A DNA stretch of 24,763 bases from an uncultured bacterium (lineage in GTDB: Bacteria; Actinomycetota; Coriobacteriia; Coriobacteriales; Coriobacteriaceae): assembly GCA_905215205.1 (NCBI GenBank), contig CAJMPK010000009.1, forward strand, positions 1 through 24,763, in the 5' to 3' direction. The translations under genes and the position numbers were made by a program. Positions 15,771 to 24,018 of this stretch are shown here, piece after piece; positions within the stretch are counted from its first letter, which is position 1; each line of letters starts with the position of its first letter. Below the pieces are notes generated by a model. It made no database searches. It was not told the DNA's origin and saw only the letters and a list, made by a program, of their open reading frames with translations.

Positions 15771-16643
15771 CTACGCGGAAAGCTCAAAGCCGTACTTAGC
15801 CCAAATCTTCTGAGCCTTCTTGTTGGTCAGGCAGAAGTCGATGAACGCCTTGGCCTCGTCGGCGTGCTCGGAGCTCTCGGCAACGGCACCCGGGTACACG
15901 ATGGGCTTGTGCGAATCCTCGGGGCACACGAAGGCCTCCTCGATACCGTCGTAGCGGAAGATATCGGAGCTGTAGACAAAACCTGCCACGCAGTCGCCTG
16001 TGGACACATAAGCGGCGGCGGTACCAACTTTGTCGGCCAGCGCGACCTTGTCGGCGATCTCGGGAGCATACTCGCCGTCGTCGCCCTCGGTGCCGGTGTA
16101 GAGGCCCACGGAGGCCAGGGCCTGGTTAGCGTACTTGCCGGCGGGAACGGTCTTGGCGTCGCCGATGGCGATTTTGCCGTCCAGATTCGCGACGTCGGCG
16201 ATGGCCTCGACCTTGGTGTCGGAGCCCTCGGCGCGAATGATCACGAGGTCGTTGACGAACATATCCTCACGCGTGTCGGCGTCGACGAGTTCGGCGGCAT
16301 CGGCGTCGTCCATGGTGCCCTTGGAGGCCGTGATGAGCACGTCGACCGCAGCACCGGCGCGCATCTGCTCGACAAGGTCCCCGGACGCTTTGAACTGCGT
16401 GTCGGCAAACGTGGTACCGGTCTGCTCGGTGTAGAGCTCCTGAACCTCGGGCAGAGCCTTCTCGAGCGAATTGGCAGCAAAGACCTGCAGCTCGACAGCC
16501 TTCTTGGACGAAGTCTTGGCGGAACCGGCATCGGAGCCGGTCGACTCAGGCGCCTTGTTACCGGAGCAGCCGGCAAGACCAAGGCCGGCAGCGGCGACAA
16601 CAGAAAGCGAGACGAATCCGCGGCGTGAAACCATATCGAACAT
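15771..16643 (-). CDS. modA: Molybdate-binding lipoprotein ModA
   Basis: A 290-residue type 2 periplasmic-binding-fold protein. The N-terminus has a twin-arginine-like SRRGFV (6-11) and lipobox LAGC with Cys26, then a Ser/Lys linker. The ModA core begins LQVFAANSLEKALPEV and includes FKASGDLVEQMRAGA and DVLITASKGTMDDA, the segments that carry the oxyanion-binding hydroxyl residues. The start at 16643 (ATG) has AAAGG 8 nt upstream. It heads modA-modB-modC and has its own promoter region with operator-like repeats. Confidence 0.94.
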   Translation of the reverse strand: MFDMVSRRGFVSLSVVAAAGLGLAGCSGNKAPESTGSDAGSAKTSSKKAVELQVFAANSLEKALPEVQELYTEQTGTTFADTQFKASGDLVEQMRAGAAVDVLITASKGTMDDADAAELVDADTREDMFVNDLVIIRAEGSDTKVEAIADVANLDGKIAIGDAKTVPAGKYANQALASVGLYTGTEGDDGEYAPEIADKVALADKVGTAAAYVSTGDCVAGFVYSSDIFRYDGIEEAFVCPEDSHKPIVYPGAVAESSEHADEAKAFIDFCLTNKKAQKIWAKYGFELSA

Positions 16644-16703
16644 ATTCAACCCTTTCGGACCTTGTGCCCGGGTACCCCACCGCGGGCTTTAAACTGCAAT
16701 CAG

Positions 16704-16756
16704 ATTATACTTCTACGAGAATAATGATAGTGAGAAATTATTCTCGCCAGAGAATA
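16704..16756 (-). promoter_or_regulatory. modA promoter with operator-like inverted repeats
   Basis: On the minus strand TATAAT (16709-16704) is a perfect -10 about 60 nt before the modA start. The matching -35 position (16732-16727, CACTAT) is poor. Three half-sites surround it: GAGAATAAT (16717-16725), ATTATTCTC (16737-16745) and GAGAATA (16750-16756). The first two form a 9-bp inverted repeat with an 11-nt spacer. The second and third form a 7-bp inverted repeat with a 4-nt spacer. This fits a dimeric regulator binding two overlapping sites, perhaps responding to molybdate. The regulator is not in the window. Confidence 0.6.
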
Positions 16757-16846
16757 TAGTTTTGAGTTGCCGTGCACCTTGGCGTCGCTTCGGCGGAAAA
16801 CAAAAGCGGAGCAGCCGTTCAGGTCGCCCCGTCGCAGGTAAACCGC

Positions 16847-17326
16847 TTAGTTGGTATGTCCGCCGCCCGCCGTCATTTGGGCCGCATGCTCCAGCTGATC
16901 GCTCACGGCCTCCCAGCTTTCGCGGGCCGCTTTCGTGGATCCCGGAAAGTTGATGACAAGCGTATGCCCACGCTGCATGCACACGGCGCGCGAGAGCATG
17001 GCGCGGCGCGTCTTGGTCATGGAGTAGGCACGGATTGCCTCGGCGACACCCGGCACATCACGGTCACAGACGGCACGCGTCGCCTCGGGTGTCACGTCGC
17101 GCATCGAAAGACCCGTGCCGCCGCAGGTGAGCACGACATTGGCGTGGCACGCATCGGCAGCTTCCACAATGGCATCACCGATCTCGCTAACGTCGTCGCG
17201 CACGACCACATGTGAGGCGACCGTCCATCCCTGCGCCTCGATGAGCTCCTCGAGCGCGGCACCCGCCTCGTCCTGGGCAAGGTCGCGCGTATCCGAGCAC
17301 GTCACGATCGAAATCTTCAACTCCAT
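16847..17326 (-). CDS. Molybdopterin adenylyltransferase-type protein (MogA/MoaB)
   Basis: A 159-residue MoCF-domain protein. Motifs are LKISIVTCSDTR at the N-terminus, LTCGGTGLSMRDVTPEAT (molybdopterin/AMP binding) and NFPGSTKAARE near the end. MogA adenylylates molybdopterin before MoeA inserts molybdate. MoaB is a near-identical fold and does the same job in several bacteria, so the symbol is left open. The start at 17326 has AGGAGG and lies 10 nt after the moeA stop, which indicates one transcript with moeA. The 197 nt downstream hold no clear terminator and then the modA promoter region. Confidence 0.92.
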   Translation of the reverse strand: MELKISIVTCSDTRDLAQDEAGAALEELIEAQGWTVASHVVVRDDVSEIGDAIVEAADACHANVVLTCGGTGLSMRDVTPEATRAVCDRDVPGVAEAIRAYSMTKTRRAMLSRAVCMQRGHTLVINFPGSTKAARESWEAVSDQLEHAAQMTAGGGHTN

Positions 17327-17336
17327 AGTGTTCCTC

Positions 17337-18599
17337 CTATAGCACCGTTTCCTCAGGCAGGTCGACGCGCACGACGTCCACAACGTCGCCCGGCTTGAGC
17401 TCACACGGCCCTTCGTCAATACGCAGCAGGCAGTTGGCCCGCTGCATCGTGCCGAGCAGCGCCGAATTCTGCGTCTTGGCCTCGGTCACCAACAGCTCAC
17501 CGGTCTCGGGGTCGCGCAAAACCGTGGCGCGATCGAAGAAGCGTCGGTCCTGGCGCTTCTTCAAGCAGTGCGTCAATATCGCCTGCTGCACGGGACGCGC
17601 ACCCTCGGCAAAGCCGCGCATCTTGCGGATCGCCGGACGGGCGAGCATCTCAAAGCCCACATACGCCGCGGCCGGATTGCCTGAAAGCCCCAGGTAGGGC
17701 TTACCCCCGAGCAAGCCAAACGTGATGGCCTTGCCCGGACGCATCGAGATGCGGTCAAACAGCACCTCGCCCTCGCGCTTAACCAACGCCGTCACGTAGT
17801 CGTAGTCGCCCGCCGAAGCACCACCGCTCGTAATGACAAAATCGCACTCCTGCACGGCACGATGCACCAGCTCGGCAATCGCCTGCTCATCATCGGGAGC
17901 GATGCCAAAGAACACGGGTTCGGCGCCGGCATCGAGTGCCTCAGCCATCAGCGCCGACGAGTTGGAGTCGCGAATCTGCCCGCGCGCCGGCAGCTCACCC
18001 GGCGCGACCAGCTCCGTGCCCAGCGAGATAATGCCCACGCGCGGAGCGGCATGGACCTTCACGCTCGCGTAACCGGCGCTTGCCAGCAGGCCGGCGCCCG
18101 CCGGAGCCACGACCTCGCCGGCGTGCATCACAACATCGCCGGCATGGGCCTCCTCGGCGGCAGAGCGAACGTTCTCCCCCACCTTGGCAGGCGCCGAGAA
18201 GCTCACGTGTGAGCCCTCGTTGCCATCGCCGTCAAGCACCTCGACGATCTCGTATTTCATCACGGCATCCGCACCCTCGGGCACCGGCGCGCCCGTCATG
18301 ATGCGGACGGTCTCGCCTGGGGCAATAACGCCATCGAACACGTGGCCTGCGGCCTCGTGCCCCACGACAGAAAGCGTCACGGGCGCATCGGCGGACGCTT
18401 CGACGAGGTCGACGGTGTGCACGGCATATCCATCCATGGCGCTGTTGGCGAACGGCGAGATGTCGATATCGGCCGTGGCGTCCTCGGCCAGGGGAAGACC
18501 GGCCGCCTGCCATACCGGGATCTCGACGACATCGGTCTTGTGCACCTGCGAAAGAACGATTGCCTGCGCGTCCTCCAGCGGGATAAGCGTCTCTGCCAT
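17337..18599 (-). CDS. moeA: Molybdopterin molybdenumtransferase MoeA
   Basis: A 420-residue MoeA. The N-terminal linker domain contains DISPFANSAMDGYAV, with the conserved SxMDG motif. The central MoCF domain has VGIISLGTEL, then FVITSGGASAGDYDYV and RISMRPGKAITFGLL, and LGLSGNPAAAYVGFE follows. The C-terminal barrel domain ends the protein. MoeA inserts molybdate into adenylylated molybdopterin in the cytoplasm. I chose the ATG at 18599, with GAGG 7 nt upstream, over an upstream GTG. It is the first gene of the molybdenum block. Its promoter would lie in the 214-nt divergent gap (18600-18813), but no strong minus-strand -35/-10 pair is evident. Confidence 0.95.
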   Translation of the reverse strand: MAETLIPLEDAQAIVLSQVHKTDVVEIPVWQAAGLPLAEDATADIDISPFANSAMDGYAVHTVDLVEASADAPVTLSVVGHEAAGHVFDGVIAPGETVRIMTGAPVPEGADAVMKYEIVEVLDGDGNEGSHVSFSAPAKVGENVRSAAEEAHAGDVVMHAGEVVAPAGAGLLASAGYASVKVHAAPRVGIISLGTELVAPGELPARGQIRDSNSSALMAEALDAGAEPVFFGIAPDDEQAIAELVHRAVQECDFVITSGGASAGDYDYVTALVKREGEVLFDRISMRPGKAITFGLLGGKPYLGLSGNPAAAYVGFEMLARPAIRKMRGFAEGARPVQQAILTHCLKKRQDRRFFDRATVLRDPETGELLVTEAKTQNSALLGTMQRANCLLRIDEGPCELKPGDVVDVVRVDLPEETVL

Positions 18600-18750
18600 A
18601 TACACCTCTTACATGCCACGGCGCGCAACGACGGCGCCGATTCTTTATATTTGATTCAGTATAATCCCCCTCCGCCCGCTCAAGGCATTGTTCGCGACCG
18701 CAAATACACCTGTCGGCCACGTGTCCTTGGTAACAAATCCGAAACCTGCC

Positions 18751-18784
18751 AATCGCCTTAAGGCCTAGGCCGCCGTCCTATAAT
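18751..18784 (+). promoter_or_regulatory. Candidate promoter for the CLC transporter gene
   Basis: A perfect TATAAT at 18779-18784 lies 30 nt before the ATG. The -35 region is poor (CCTTAA at spacing 17). Two short palindromes, GCCTTAAGGC and GGCCTAGGCC, overlap in the spacer and could be a regulator site. No fluoride riboswitch pattern is recognisable between this and the start. Confidence 0.45.
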
Positions 18785-18813
18785 GCTTGCATCGCAACTT
18801 AAAAGAGGACGTT

Positions 18814-20235
18814 ATGACTTTTATCGATAAACGTGCAAACGCACACGACCCGTCTGATGATACCCATCAGGACAAAGACGGCAGCACTTTCTCTCCCGCC
18901 GACCTGATCATCAGCGGGCGCAACCAGCTCACCCGCTCCGAACAGCTCTTGGCTGCCGACACGCGCCGCAATGCCCGCAACATGCTCGCGAGCACCAAGC
19001 TGCTCGCGCTCGTAGTTGTCGTCTCGCTCGCCATGGGCGTTGCCGCCTGGGCGTTTTTGGCCTCGCTGAATATCGCGACCGATTATCGCGAGCACCATGC
19101 GTGGGTGTACGCCCTGCTCCCCATCGTGGGCATGGCCACCGCGTGGGTCTACAAGAACCACGGCCTTGCCGCCAAACGCGGCAACAACTTGGTCATCGAC
19201 TCCGCCCTGGGCACACGCCTCATCCATATGCGCATGGCCGTCCTCACCTTCGTCTGCTCCACGCTCACACACCTAACGGGCGGATCGGCCGGTCGCGAGG
19301 GAGCTGCGGTGCAGATTGGCGGCACCATCGCCAGCAATGTTTCGAACCTCGCCCATCTCAAAAAGCATGACCACCACGACCTGATGCTCGCCGGCATCTC
19401 GTCCGCCTTTGGCGCCGTGTTCGGATCGCCCCTTGCCGGAGCTTTCTTTGGCATGGAAATGTGCTTTATCGGCAAGATCGACTACACCGCAGGCATCTAC
19501 TGCCTCGTTGCCTCGTTTGCCGGCTACTTTACGTCACTCGCCCTGGGCACGCAGTACGAGGCCAACGTCATCGCCAGCGTTCCCGATATGACGCCTAGGA
19601 CAGTTGCCGTGGTCGTTATCGGTGCTGTCGCCTTTGGCCTCACAGCGCGTCTCTTTGCCTGGTCGGTCCGTACGGTCAAGAGCCTGTACGCGCGTTTTAT
19701 CACCAACTACCTCGTCCGTGCGCTCATCGGTGCGCTCGTGATTCTCGCGGCCTATGCGATGCTTGACGCCTGGGAGTATGCCGGCCTTTCCACGTGGCTT
19801 TCGGGCGCCGGATTTGCCGGCAACACCACCCTCGCCGACGCCGCCATCAAGCTCGTCGTAACTGCGCTCACCCTAGGCGCCGGTTTCCAAGGCGGCGAGG
19901 TCACGCCCCTGTTTGGCATCGGTGCGGCGCTCGGCGGATGGATCGGCTGCCTCGCCGGACTCGACCCGAGCTTCATGGCGGCCCTCGGCATGCTCGGCGT
20001 CTTCTGCGCCGGCCTCAACGTACCCATCACCACCTGCATGATGGCCATCGACCTGTTCCATGGAACGGCCGCAGGCTTCTTTGTCATCGTTTCGTTTATT
20101 AGCTACCTTGCCGGCGGCCACCGTGGCGTGTATCCCGCACAGCGCATTGTGTCCCCTAAGCGCCGCTCGCTTATCGTGGACGAGGGCCACACGGTGGCAG
20201 AGGCTATCGAGCGCCACAACGACCTGATAGAGTAG
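18814..20235 (+). CDS. CLC-family anion transporter, probable CLC-F fluoride/proton antiporter
   Basis: A 473-residue membrane protein with about ten hydrophobic segments after a hydrophilic 60-residue N-terminus. The CLC motif GGSAGREGAAVQIGG places the gating Glu at 162. The later motif GAGFQGGEVTPLFGIGAALG has Glu362 and Thr364 in place of the usual GxFxP of chloride types. Known CLC-F antiporters carry Glu118 with Glu318/Thr320, and here both spacings are identical (offset 44), so fluoride export is more likely than chloride transport. The start at 18814 follows AAGAGG. The first in-frame codon upstream (18787) lies almost on the -10 box and was rejected. Transcribed away from moeA. Confidence 0.85.
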   Translation: MTFIDKRANAHDPSDDTHQDKDGSTFSPADLIISGRNQLTRSEQLLAADTRRNARNMLASTKLLALVVVVSLAMGVAAWAFLASLNIATDYREHHAWVYALLPIVGMATAWVYKNHGLAAKRGNNLVIDSALGTRLIHMRMAVLTFVCSTLTHLTGGSAGREGAAVQIGGTIASNVSNLAHLKKHDHHDLMLAGISSAFGAVFGSPLAGAFFGMEMCFIGKIDYTAGIYCLVASFAGYFTSLALGTQYEANVIASVPDMTPRTVAVVVIGAVAFGLTARLFAWSVRTVKSLYARFITNYLVRALIGALVILAAYAMLDAWEYAGLSTWLSGAGFAGNTTLADAAIKLVVTALTLGAGFQGGEVTPLFGIGAALGGWIGCLAGLDPSFMAALGMLGVFCAGLNVPITTCMMAIDLFHGTAAGFFVIVSFISYLAGGHRGVYPAQRIVSPKRRSLIVDEGHTVAEAIERHNDLIE

Positions 20236-20321
20236 ATGTAATTATCGCCGTGCAGCCACAATCGGGGGCAACTCGACCCGAGCGCGACCGCACCGTAACG
20301 TCATACGCCGGGAGTCGCCCC

Positions 20322-21284
20322 ATGCACGCAACTGATTTTGGTCGCACGCTCATCATCGCCAACCCTGCCGCCCAGTCGGGCGCCGCGCGCGAGGTTGCCG
20401 AGCGCCTGCAGCGCTTTTTGGATATGACAGCGCGCGCATCCCAGTTTGACCTGGTGCTAACCGAGCGCATGGGACACGCCAAAGAACTTGCCGCACAGGC
20501 CGAGGGCTATCGCACCGTTATCGCCCTTGGCGGCGACGGCGTGATTCACGAGGTCGTCAATGGACTCATGACGCAGGATGAGGCGGTCCGGCCCGCCCTT
20601 GCCGTCCTGCCCGTAGGCTCCGGCAACGATTTTGCCCAAACGCTCGGTATCGAAGATTTCTCCGGCAAGGATTTTGGCGCGCTGCTCACCTGCAAGCTGC
20701 TGCGTCAGGACATCGGGCGCATTCGCTCATGGAACCCCGCAAGCGGTAGCGGCGAGGCTACCGTTGAGTACTACGACCAGACGCTTTCGGTCGGCATCGA
20801 TGCCGCCATCGGCCTTGGCACCACCGAGCTGCGCAAAAAGACCGGCTTGACGGGCGCTCCGCTCTACACCCTTTCGGGACTTGAGCAGTTTGGCCTGCGC
20901 TATCGCAACTACCCCATGACAGTCAGCTTTGACGGCGCGCCCGCCGAGCGCGTGAGGGCGATCATCATGGCGATTCAGCTTGGTCCCACCTATGGCTCGG
21001 GCTATCGCATCTGCCCCGATGCCGACCCCTGCGACGGCGTGCTCGACGTCTGCTACGCATGCGGCCCTGTCCCTCGCGCGGTTGCCCTGCCTATGTTCCT
21101 TTCGGCCAAGGACGGCCACCATACCAAGTTGCCGCCGGTTCGCATGCGCTGCTGCCGCCATGCCGAGCTCACCTTTGAGGAGCCAGACTACCCCATCCAA
21201 GCCGACGGCGAGCCCGTTGTCGCCTCGCGCATCGAGGTCGACGTCCTCAGCGGCGCCCTCCACGTCTGGCACCCCACCCGCTAA
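20322..21284 (+). CDS. Diacylglycerol kinase family lipid kinase (YegS/DgkB type)
   Basis: A 320-residue soluble lipid kinase. The catalytic N-domain has IIANPAAQSG, the nucleotide loop GGDGVIHEVVNG (from residue 70) and PVGSGNDFAQTLGI (from 97). The C-domain has YGSGYRICPDADPCDGVLDV, the usual metal/substrate motif. It transfers phosphate from ATP to diacylglycerol or a related lipid. I chose ATG 20322 (GGGAG 7 nt upstream) over a GTG at 20250 that would add 24 unconserved residues. It follows the CLC gene by 86 nt on the same strand without an obvious terminator, so cotranscription is possible. The exact lipid cannot be assigned. Confidence 0.9.
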   Translation: MHATDFGRTLIIANPAAQSGAAREVAERLQRFLDMTARASQFDLVLTERMGHAKELAAQAEGYRTVIALGGDGVIHEVVNGLMTQDEAVRPALAVLPVGSGNDFAQTLGIEDFSGKDFGALLTCKLLRQDIGRIRSWNPASGSGEATVEYYDQTLSVGIDAAIGLGTTELRKKTGLTGAPLYTLSGLEQFGLRYRNYPMTVSFDGAPAERVRAIIMAIQLGPTYGSGYRICPDADPCDGVLDVCYACGPVPRAVALPMFLSAKDGHHTKLPPVRMRCCRHAELTFEEPDYPIQADGEPVVASRIEVDVLSGALHVWHPTR

Positions 21285-21289
21285 CCCCA

Positions 21290-21364
21290 CCTAAGTTGCG
21301 GTGAAATAGGGACTGTTTATGCAGCTAAAACCGCAAAACAGTCCCTATTTCACCGCAACTTAGG
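21290..21364. repeat. 29-bp perfect inverted repeat between convergent genes
   Basis: Arms 21290-21318 and 21336-21364 are exactly complementary over 29 bp, with a 17-nt loop. The arm begins CCTAAGTTGCGG and ends GGGACTGTTT. It sits 6 nt after the lipid kinase stop and 6 nt before the stop of the convergent release-factor-like gene, so it can fold in either transcript. There is no run of U after it, so it may act as a bidirectional 3'-end block or be a palindromic mobile repeat. Perfect long arms suggest recent insertion or active maintenance. Confidence 0.85.
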
Positions 21365-21369
21365 GGTAG

Positions 21370-21750
21370 CTATTCGTCGCTGCCCGGTTTGCGACGGTTG
21401 GCTTTTTTAATGGCGTTGAAGTGCTTGTCATTGAGTCTGCGCTGGCGAGAGCGCTGAGGCACCTTGGTCTTTACGCGTCGGCGCGGTGGACGCCCGCGAC
21501 GCTCAAGCTCAGCGCGCAGCTTACGCAGGCAGCTGCTACGGTTTTGGAACTGACTGCGGCTCTCGCGCGCCGTCACGGTAATCCCCGAAGGGATATGTTT
21601 CATGCGCACCGCCGAGTCCGTCGTGTTCACGCCCTGCCCGCCCGGACCCGTCGCGCGAAACACCTGAACCTCGCAATCGCGTGCCAACTCCTCGACCGAC
21701 ATCTCGGCATAGCGCGCATACTCACGCCATCCCATCTTGTTCTCATCCAT
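21370..21750 (-). CDS. Small release-factor-like protein with GGQ motif (ribosome rescue type)
   Basis: A 126-residue protein of the class I release factor RF-1 domain. ATGPGGQGVNTTDSAVRM carries GGQ at 37-39, the peptidyl-tRNA hydrolysis loop. It lacks the codon-recognition domains of RF1/RF2. A strongly basic C-terminal tail (RRGRPPRRRVKTKVPQRS onward, to about residue 122) resembles ArfB/YaeJ, whose tail enters the empty mRNA channel of stalled ribosomes. The start at 21750 has AGGGGAGG 7 nt upstream. ATG 21768 would overlap that site. The gene starts only about 20 nt after the xpt terminator, so its own promoter must overlap that terminator or it depends on read-through. The rescue role is inferred from domain layout. 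Confidence 0.85.
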   Translation of the reverse strand: MDENKMGWREYARYAEMSVEELARDCEVQVFRATGPGGQGVNTTDSAVRMKHIPSGITVTARESRSQFQNRSSCLRKLRAELERRGRPPRRRVKTKVPQRSRQRRLNDKHFNAIKKANRRKPGSDE

Positions 21751-21770
21751 ATCAACACCTCCCCTCATAC

Positions 21771-21807
21771 AAAAAAATGTGACAAAGGGAAAGCCCCTTT
21801 GTCACAT
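21771..21807 (-). terminator. Intrinsic terminator of xpt
   Basis: A 13-bp perfect stem (21777-21789 with 21795-21807, arm ATGTGACAAAGGG), 5-nt loop, then seven U on the minus strand (21777-21771; the first U closes the stem). A textbook rho-independent terminator, 28 nt after the xpt stop. Confidence 0.93.
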
Positions 21808-21834
21808 CGCATACCAATCGCTTGTGTTGCGCGC

Positions 21835-22413
21835 TTAGGCGAAGGTGATCTCGCCGGTCTCACAGTCCATATCGGCGATACGGGCCAGGCTCTCAACGCG
21901 GAAGCCGCGCTCGCGGAGCTTATCGCCGCCGCCCTGGAAGCCCTTCTCCACCGCAATGCCAATACCGGACACCTCGGCACCCGCAGCCTCGCAGATCTTG
22001 ATAAGGCCCTCGAGCGCGCAGCCGTTGGCCAAGAAGTCGTCAATAATCAGGACCTTGTCGCCCTCGGACAGGAAGCGCTTGCCAACGATGACCGGGTACT
22101 CCTTCTGCTTGGTAAAGGAGTAGATGGTCGTGGCATACTGCTCGCCGTCAAGGTTGATGGACTGGGCCTTCTTGGCAAAGACCACCGGCACGCCGCCAAA
22201 ATGCTGGGCTGCAATGCAAGCCATGCCAATGCCCGAAGCCTCGATCGTCAGGATCTTGTTGATCTCGACACCCTCGAACAGACGGGCCCACTCGGCACCC
22301 ATGTGGTCAAACAGCTCAACGTCGCACTGGTGGTTGAGGAAGGCATCAACCTTAAGGACGTTACCGGCCTTTACGATGCCGTCATGGCGAATACGATCCT
22401 CAAGCTCCTGCAT
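21835..22413 (-). CDS. xpt: Xanthine phosphoribosyltransferase
   Basis: A 192-residue purine phosphoribosyltransferase, the normal Xpt length. It has TIEASGIGMACIAA (55-69), a FAKKAQSINL segment typical of bacterial Xpt, and the PRPP-binding loop VLIIDDFLANGCAL (121-134). It converts xanthine plus PRPP to XMP for purine salvage. ATG 22413 has AAGGGG 9 nt upstream. In many Firmicutes xpt follows a purine riboswitch. The 159-nt upstream gap here shows no such structure. Followed by a strong terminator, so it is probably monocistronic. Confidence 0.95.
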   Translation of the reverse strand: MQELEDRIRHDGIVKAGNVLKVDAFLNHQCDVELFDHMGAEWARLFEGVEINKILTIEASGIGMACIAAQHFGGVPVVFAKKAQSINLDGEQYATTIYSFTKQKEYPVIVGKRFLSEGDKVLIIDDFLANGCALEGLIKICEAAGAEVSGIGIAVEKGFQGGGDKLRERGFRVESLARIADMDCETGEITFA

Positions 22414-22572
22414 GGCGCAACCCCTTCTCGCGGCAACGATACCGCGCGATTAATAAACGTTGTTCGATAGTCTACCACGGACCGACCCCCGCCCGTCCCA
22501 CAAGCCCCTACGCATCATAAAGCCGCAAGACCAGTAGATGGGCCCGATTCGTGGCAAGCCTGCCTCCACAGG

Positions 22573-23877
22573 CTAATGGCGGGCGCATATCCTCACCAAA
22601 CGCACCATGGCGAGCGCAAAGCCCACAGCGGCCACAGTCATGAGCACGTAGAACACCGAGCGAAAGCCAAACAGGAACACATCCGGACGTCCTGCAACAA
22701 AACTGGTCACGGCCTCGCCCATCGCCACGCTCATCTGCCCATACAGGATATGCGACGCCACCGTAATGCCGAGTGCCATGCCAGCATAGCGCGCCAAACT
22801 GCCCAAGCTGCCCGCAAAGCCGAGCGCTTCGCGCGGAGCCGAGCCCATATACAGCGAGTTGTTGGGGCTCTGGAAAATCGACGTACCGCACGACATAAAC
22901 GCGACGCAGCACACGATCACGGGGATGGAAGAGTGCTCGTCGAGCGTGCTTACCGCAAAGAGGCCGCACACGTACACGCCCAGGCCGACCGCCGTGGGGC
23001 CCTCGCAGCCAACACGGTCCGAAACCGTTCCCGAAAGCGGGCCGATAAAGGCATTCACCATCGGCAGCGCCAAAAACAGCAGGCCCGAAACGTCAGACCC
23101 AAACCCATGCGCATCCTGAAAATAGAACGGCAGGATAAACTCGGATGCGCCGATACCAACGAACACGATGAGCATGCAGGCAAGGTTGATGGTGAAGGCC
23201 GAATTTGCAAAGCAGCGACGAGCGGCCTCGATCAGGGACATGGGGCGCTCGCCGGCCTCCGGCTTAACATGCGGTAGCGTGTAGAGCCCCACGATAAACG
23301 AGATTACGCCGATGGGCAGGTTGATGAGGAAGATGCTCTCCCAGGGAAAGCTTGCCACCAGCATGCCGCCGAGCACGGGACCACACATCATGCCGAGGGC
23401 CACGAAGGTCGCGAGAATACCCATGGCACGGCCTCGTTCGCGCGCCGGAAACGACTCGGTGATGATGCCCATGTTGTTGGCCATGGCCGCCGCGCAACCG
23501 ACGCCCTGAACGATGCGTGCCAGAATAAGAACTTCGAGCGAGGCCGAAAGGCCACAAAGCAGCGAGCCGACCGAAAAGACGATAACGCCCAGCTGGAACA
23601 CATTAACCTTGCCGCGCACGTCGCCCAGACGGCCAAACGGCAACATAGCCACGCACGTCGCAAGCAGATACACCGAGCTTACCAGCTGAATGCGATCGAG
23701 GCCCACGCCCAGCTCCTTTTGCATCACGGGCAGCGCCACGGTCACGACGGTCGAATCCAGACACACCATAAACGTCATGATGAGCACGGTAAACAGAATC
23801 GCCCACTTGTTCTTGCCATGGGTGTCGCCCTCTAGGGCAATGTGCTCGCGGCGCAGCTGCTCTGCGGTTTTCTCCAT
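22573..23877 (-). CDS. MFS drug-efflux-type transporter (DHA2-like)
   Basis: A 434-residue major facilitator protein with about 12-14 hydrophobic helices. The first helix motif LDSTVVTVALPVMQKELGV is typical of proton-coupled drug exporters. Motif A in the helix 2-3 loop reads FGRLGDVRGK, and an antiporter-type motif C-like glycine stretch (ALGMMCGPVLGGML) follows. I chose ATG 23877 because AAAGG lies 6 nt upstream. ATG 23883 would overlap the site. A 6-bp hairpin overlaps the stop codon but lacks a U-tract. The substrate is not predictable. It is not functionally linked to its neighbours as far as I can see. Confidence 0.9.
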   Translation of the reverse strand: MEKTAEQLRREHIALEGDTHGKNKWAILFTVLIMTFMVCLDSTVVTVALPVMQKELGVGLDRIQLVSSVYLLATCVAMLPFGRLGDVRGKVNVFQLGVIVFSVGSLLCGLSASLEVLILARIVQGVGCAAAMANNMGIITESFPARERGRAMGILATFVALGMMCGPVLGGMLVASFPWESIFLINLPIGVISFIVGLYTLPHVKPEAGERPMSLIEAARRCFANSAFTINLACMLIVFVGIGASEFILPFYFQDAHGFGSDVSGLLFLALPMVNAFIGPLSGTVSDRVGCEGPTAVGLGVYVCGLFAVSTLDEHSSIPVIVCCVAFMSCGTSIFQSPNNSLYMGSAPREALGFAGSLGSLARYAGMALGITVASHILYGQMSVAMGEAVTSFVAGRPDVFLFGFRSVFYVLMTVAAVGFALAMVRLVRICARH

Positions 23878-23902
23878 ATCCATCCTTTCGAGTGGCCCAA
23901 CG

Positions 23903-23949
23903 CAAAAACGGGGCCCCAATCGCCTGTAAACAGTCGCGATTGGGGTCCC
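23903..23949 (-). terminator. Intrinsic terminator after the sulfhydrylase gene
   Basis: A 14-position stem (23910-23923 with 23936-23949, one G-U) with a CTGTTTACAG-containing loop region, followed on the minus strand by GTTTTTG (23909-23903). It lies 69 nt after the upstream stop and just before the MFS gene, whose promoter is therefore probably within or after it. Confidence 0.85.
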
Positions 23950-24018
23950 GCCTACGGAATCGGAACTAAAGGTCGCCGAAGCTTTCTGCCAGCATCGGCG
24001 CCTTATGCGAACGCTAGC

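Noticed and set aside
18600..18813. Fluoride riboswitch upstream of the CLC gene, or a molybdenum-cofactor riboswitch upstream of moeA
   Set aside because: The conserved core sequences of neither class are present. The short palindromes near the -10 do not match.
22414..22572. Purine riboswitch upstream of xpt
   Set aside because: Neither the paired loop motifs nor the three-way junction pattern can be found in the 159-nt gap.
22557..22574. Terminator for the MFS gene (6-bp hairpin at the stop codon)
   Set aside because: Short stem that overlaps the stop codon, with no U-tract after it on the minus strand.
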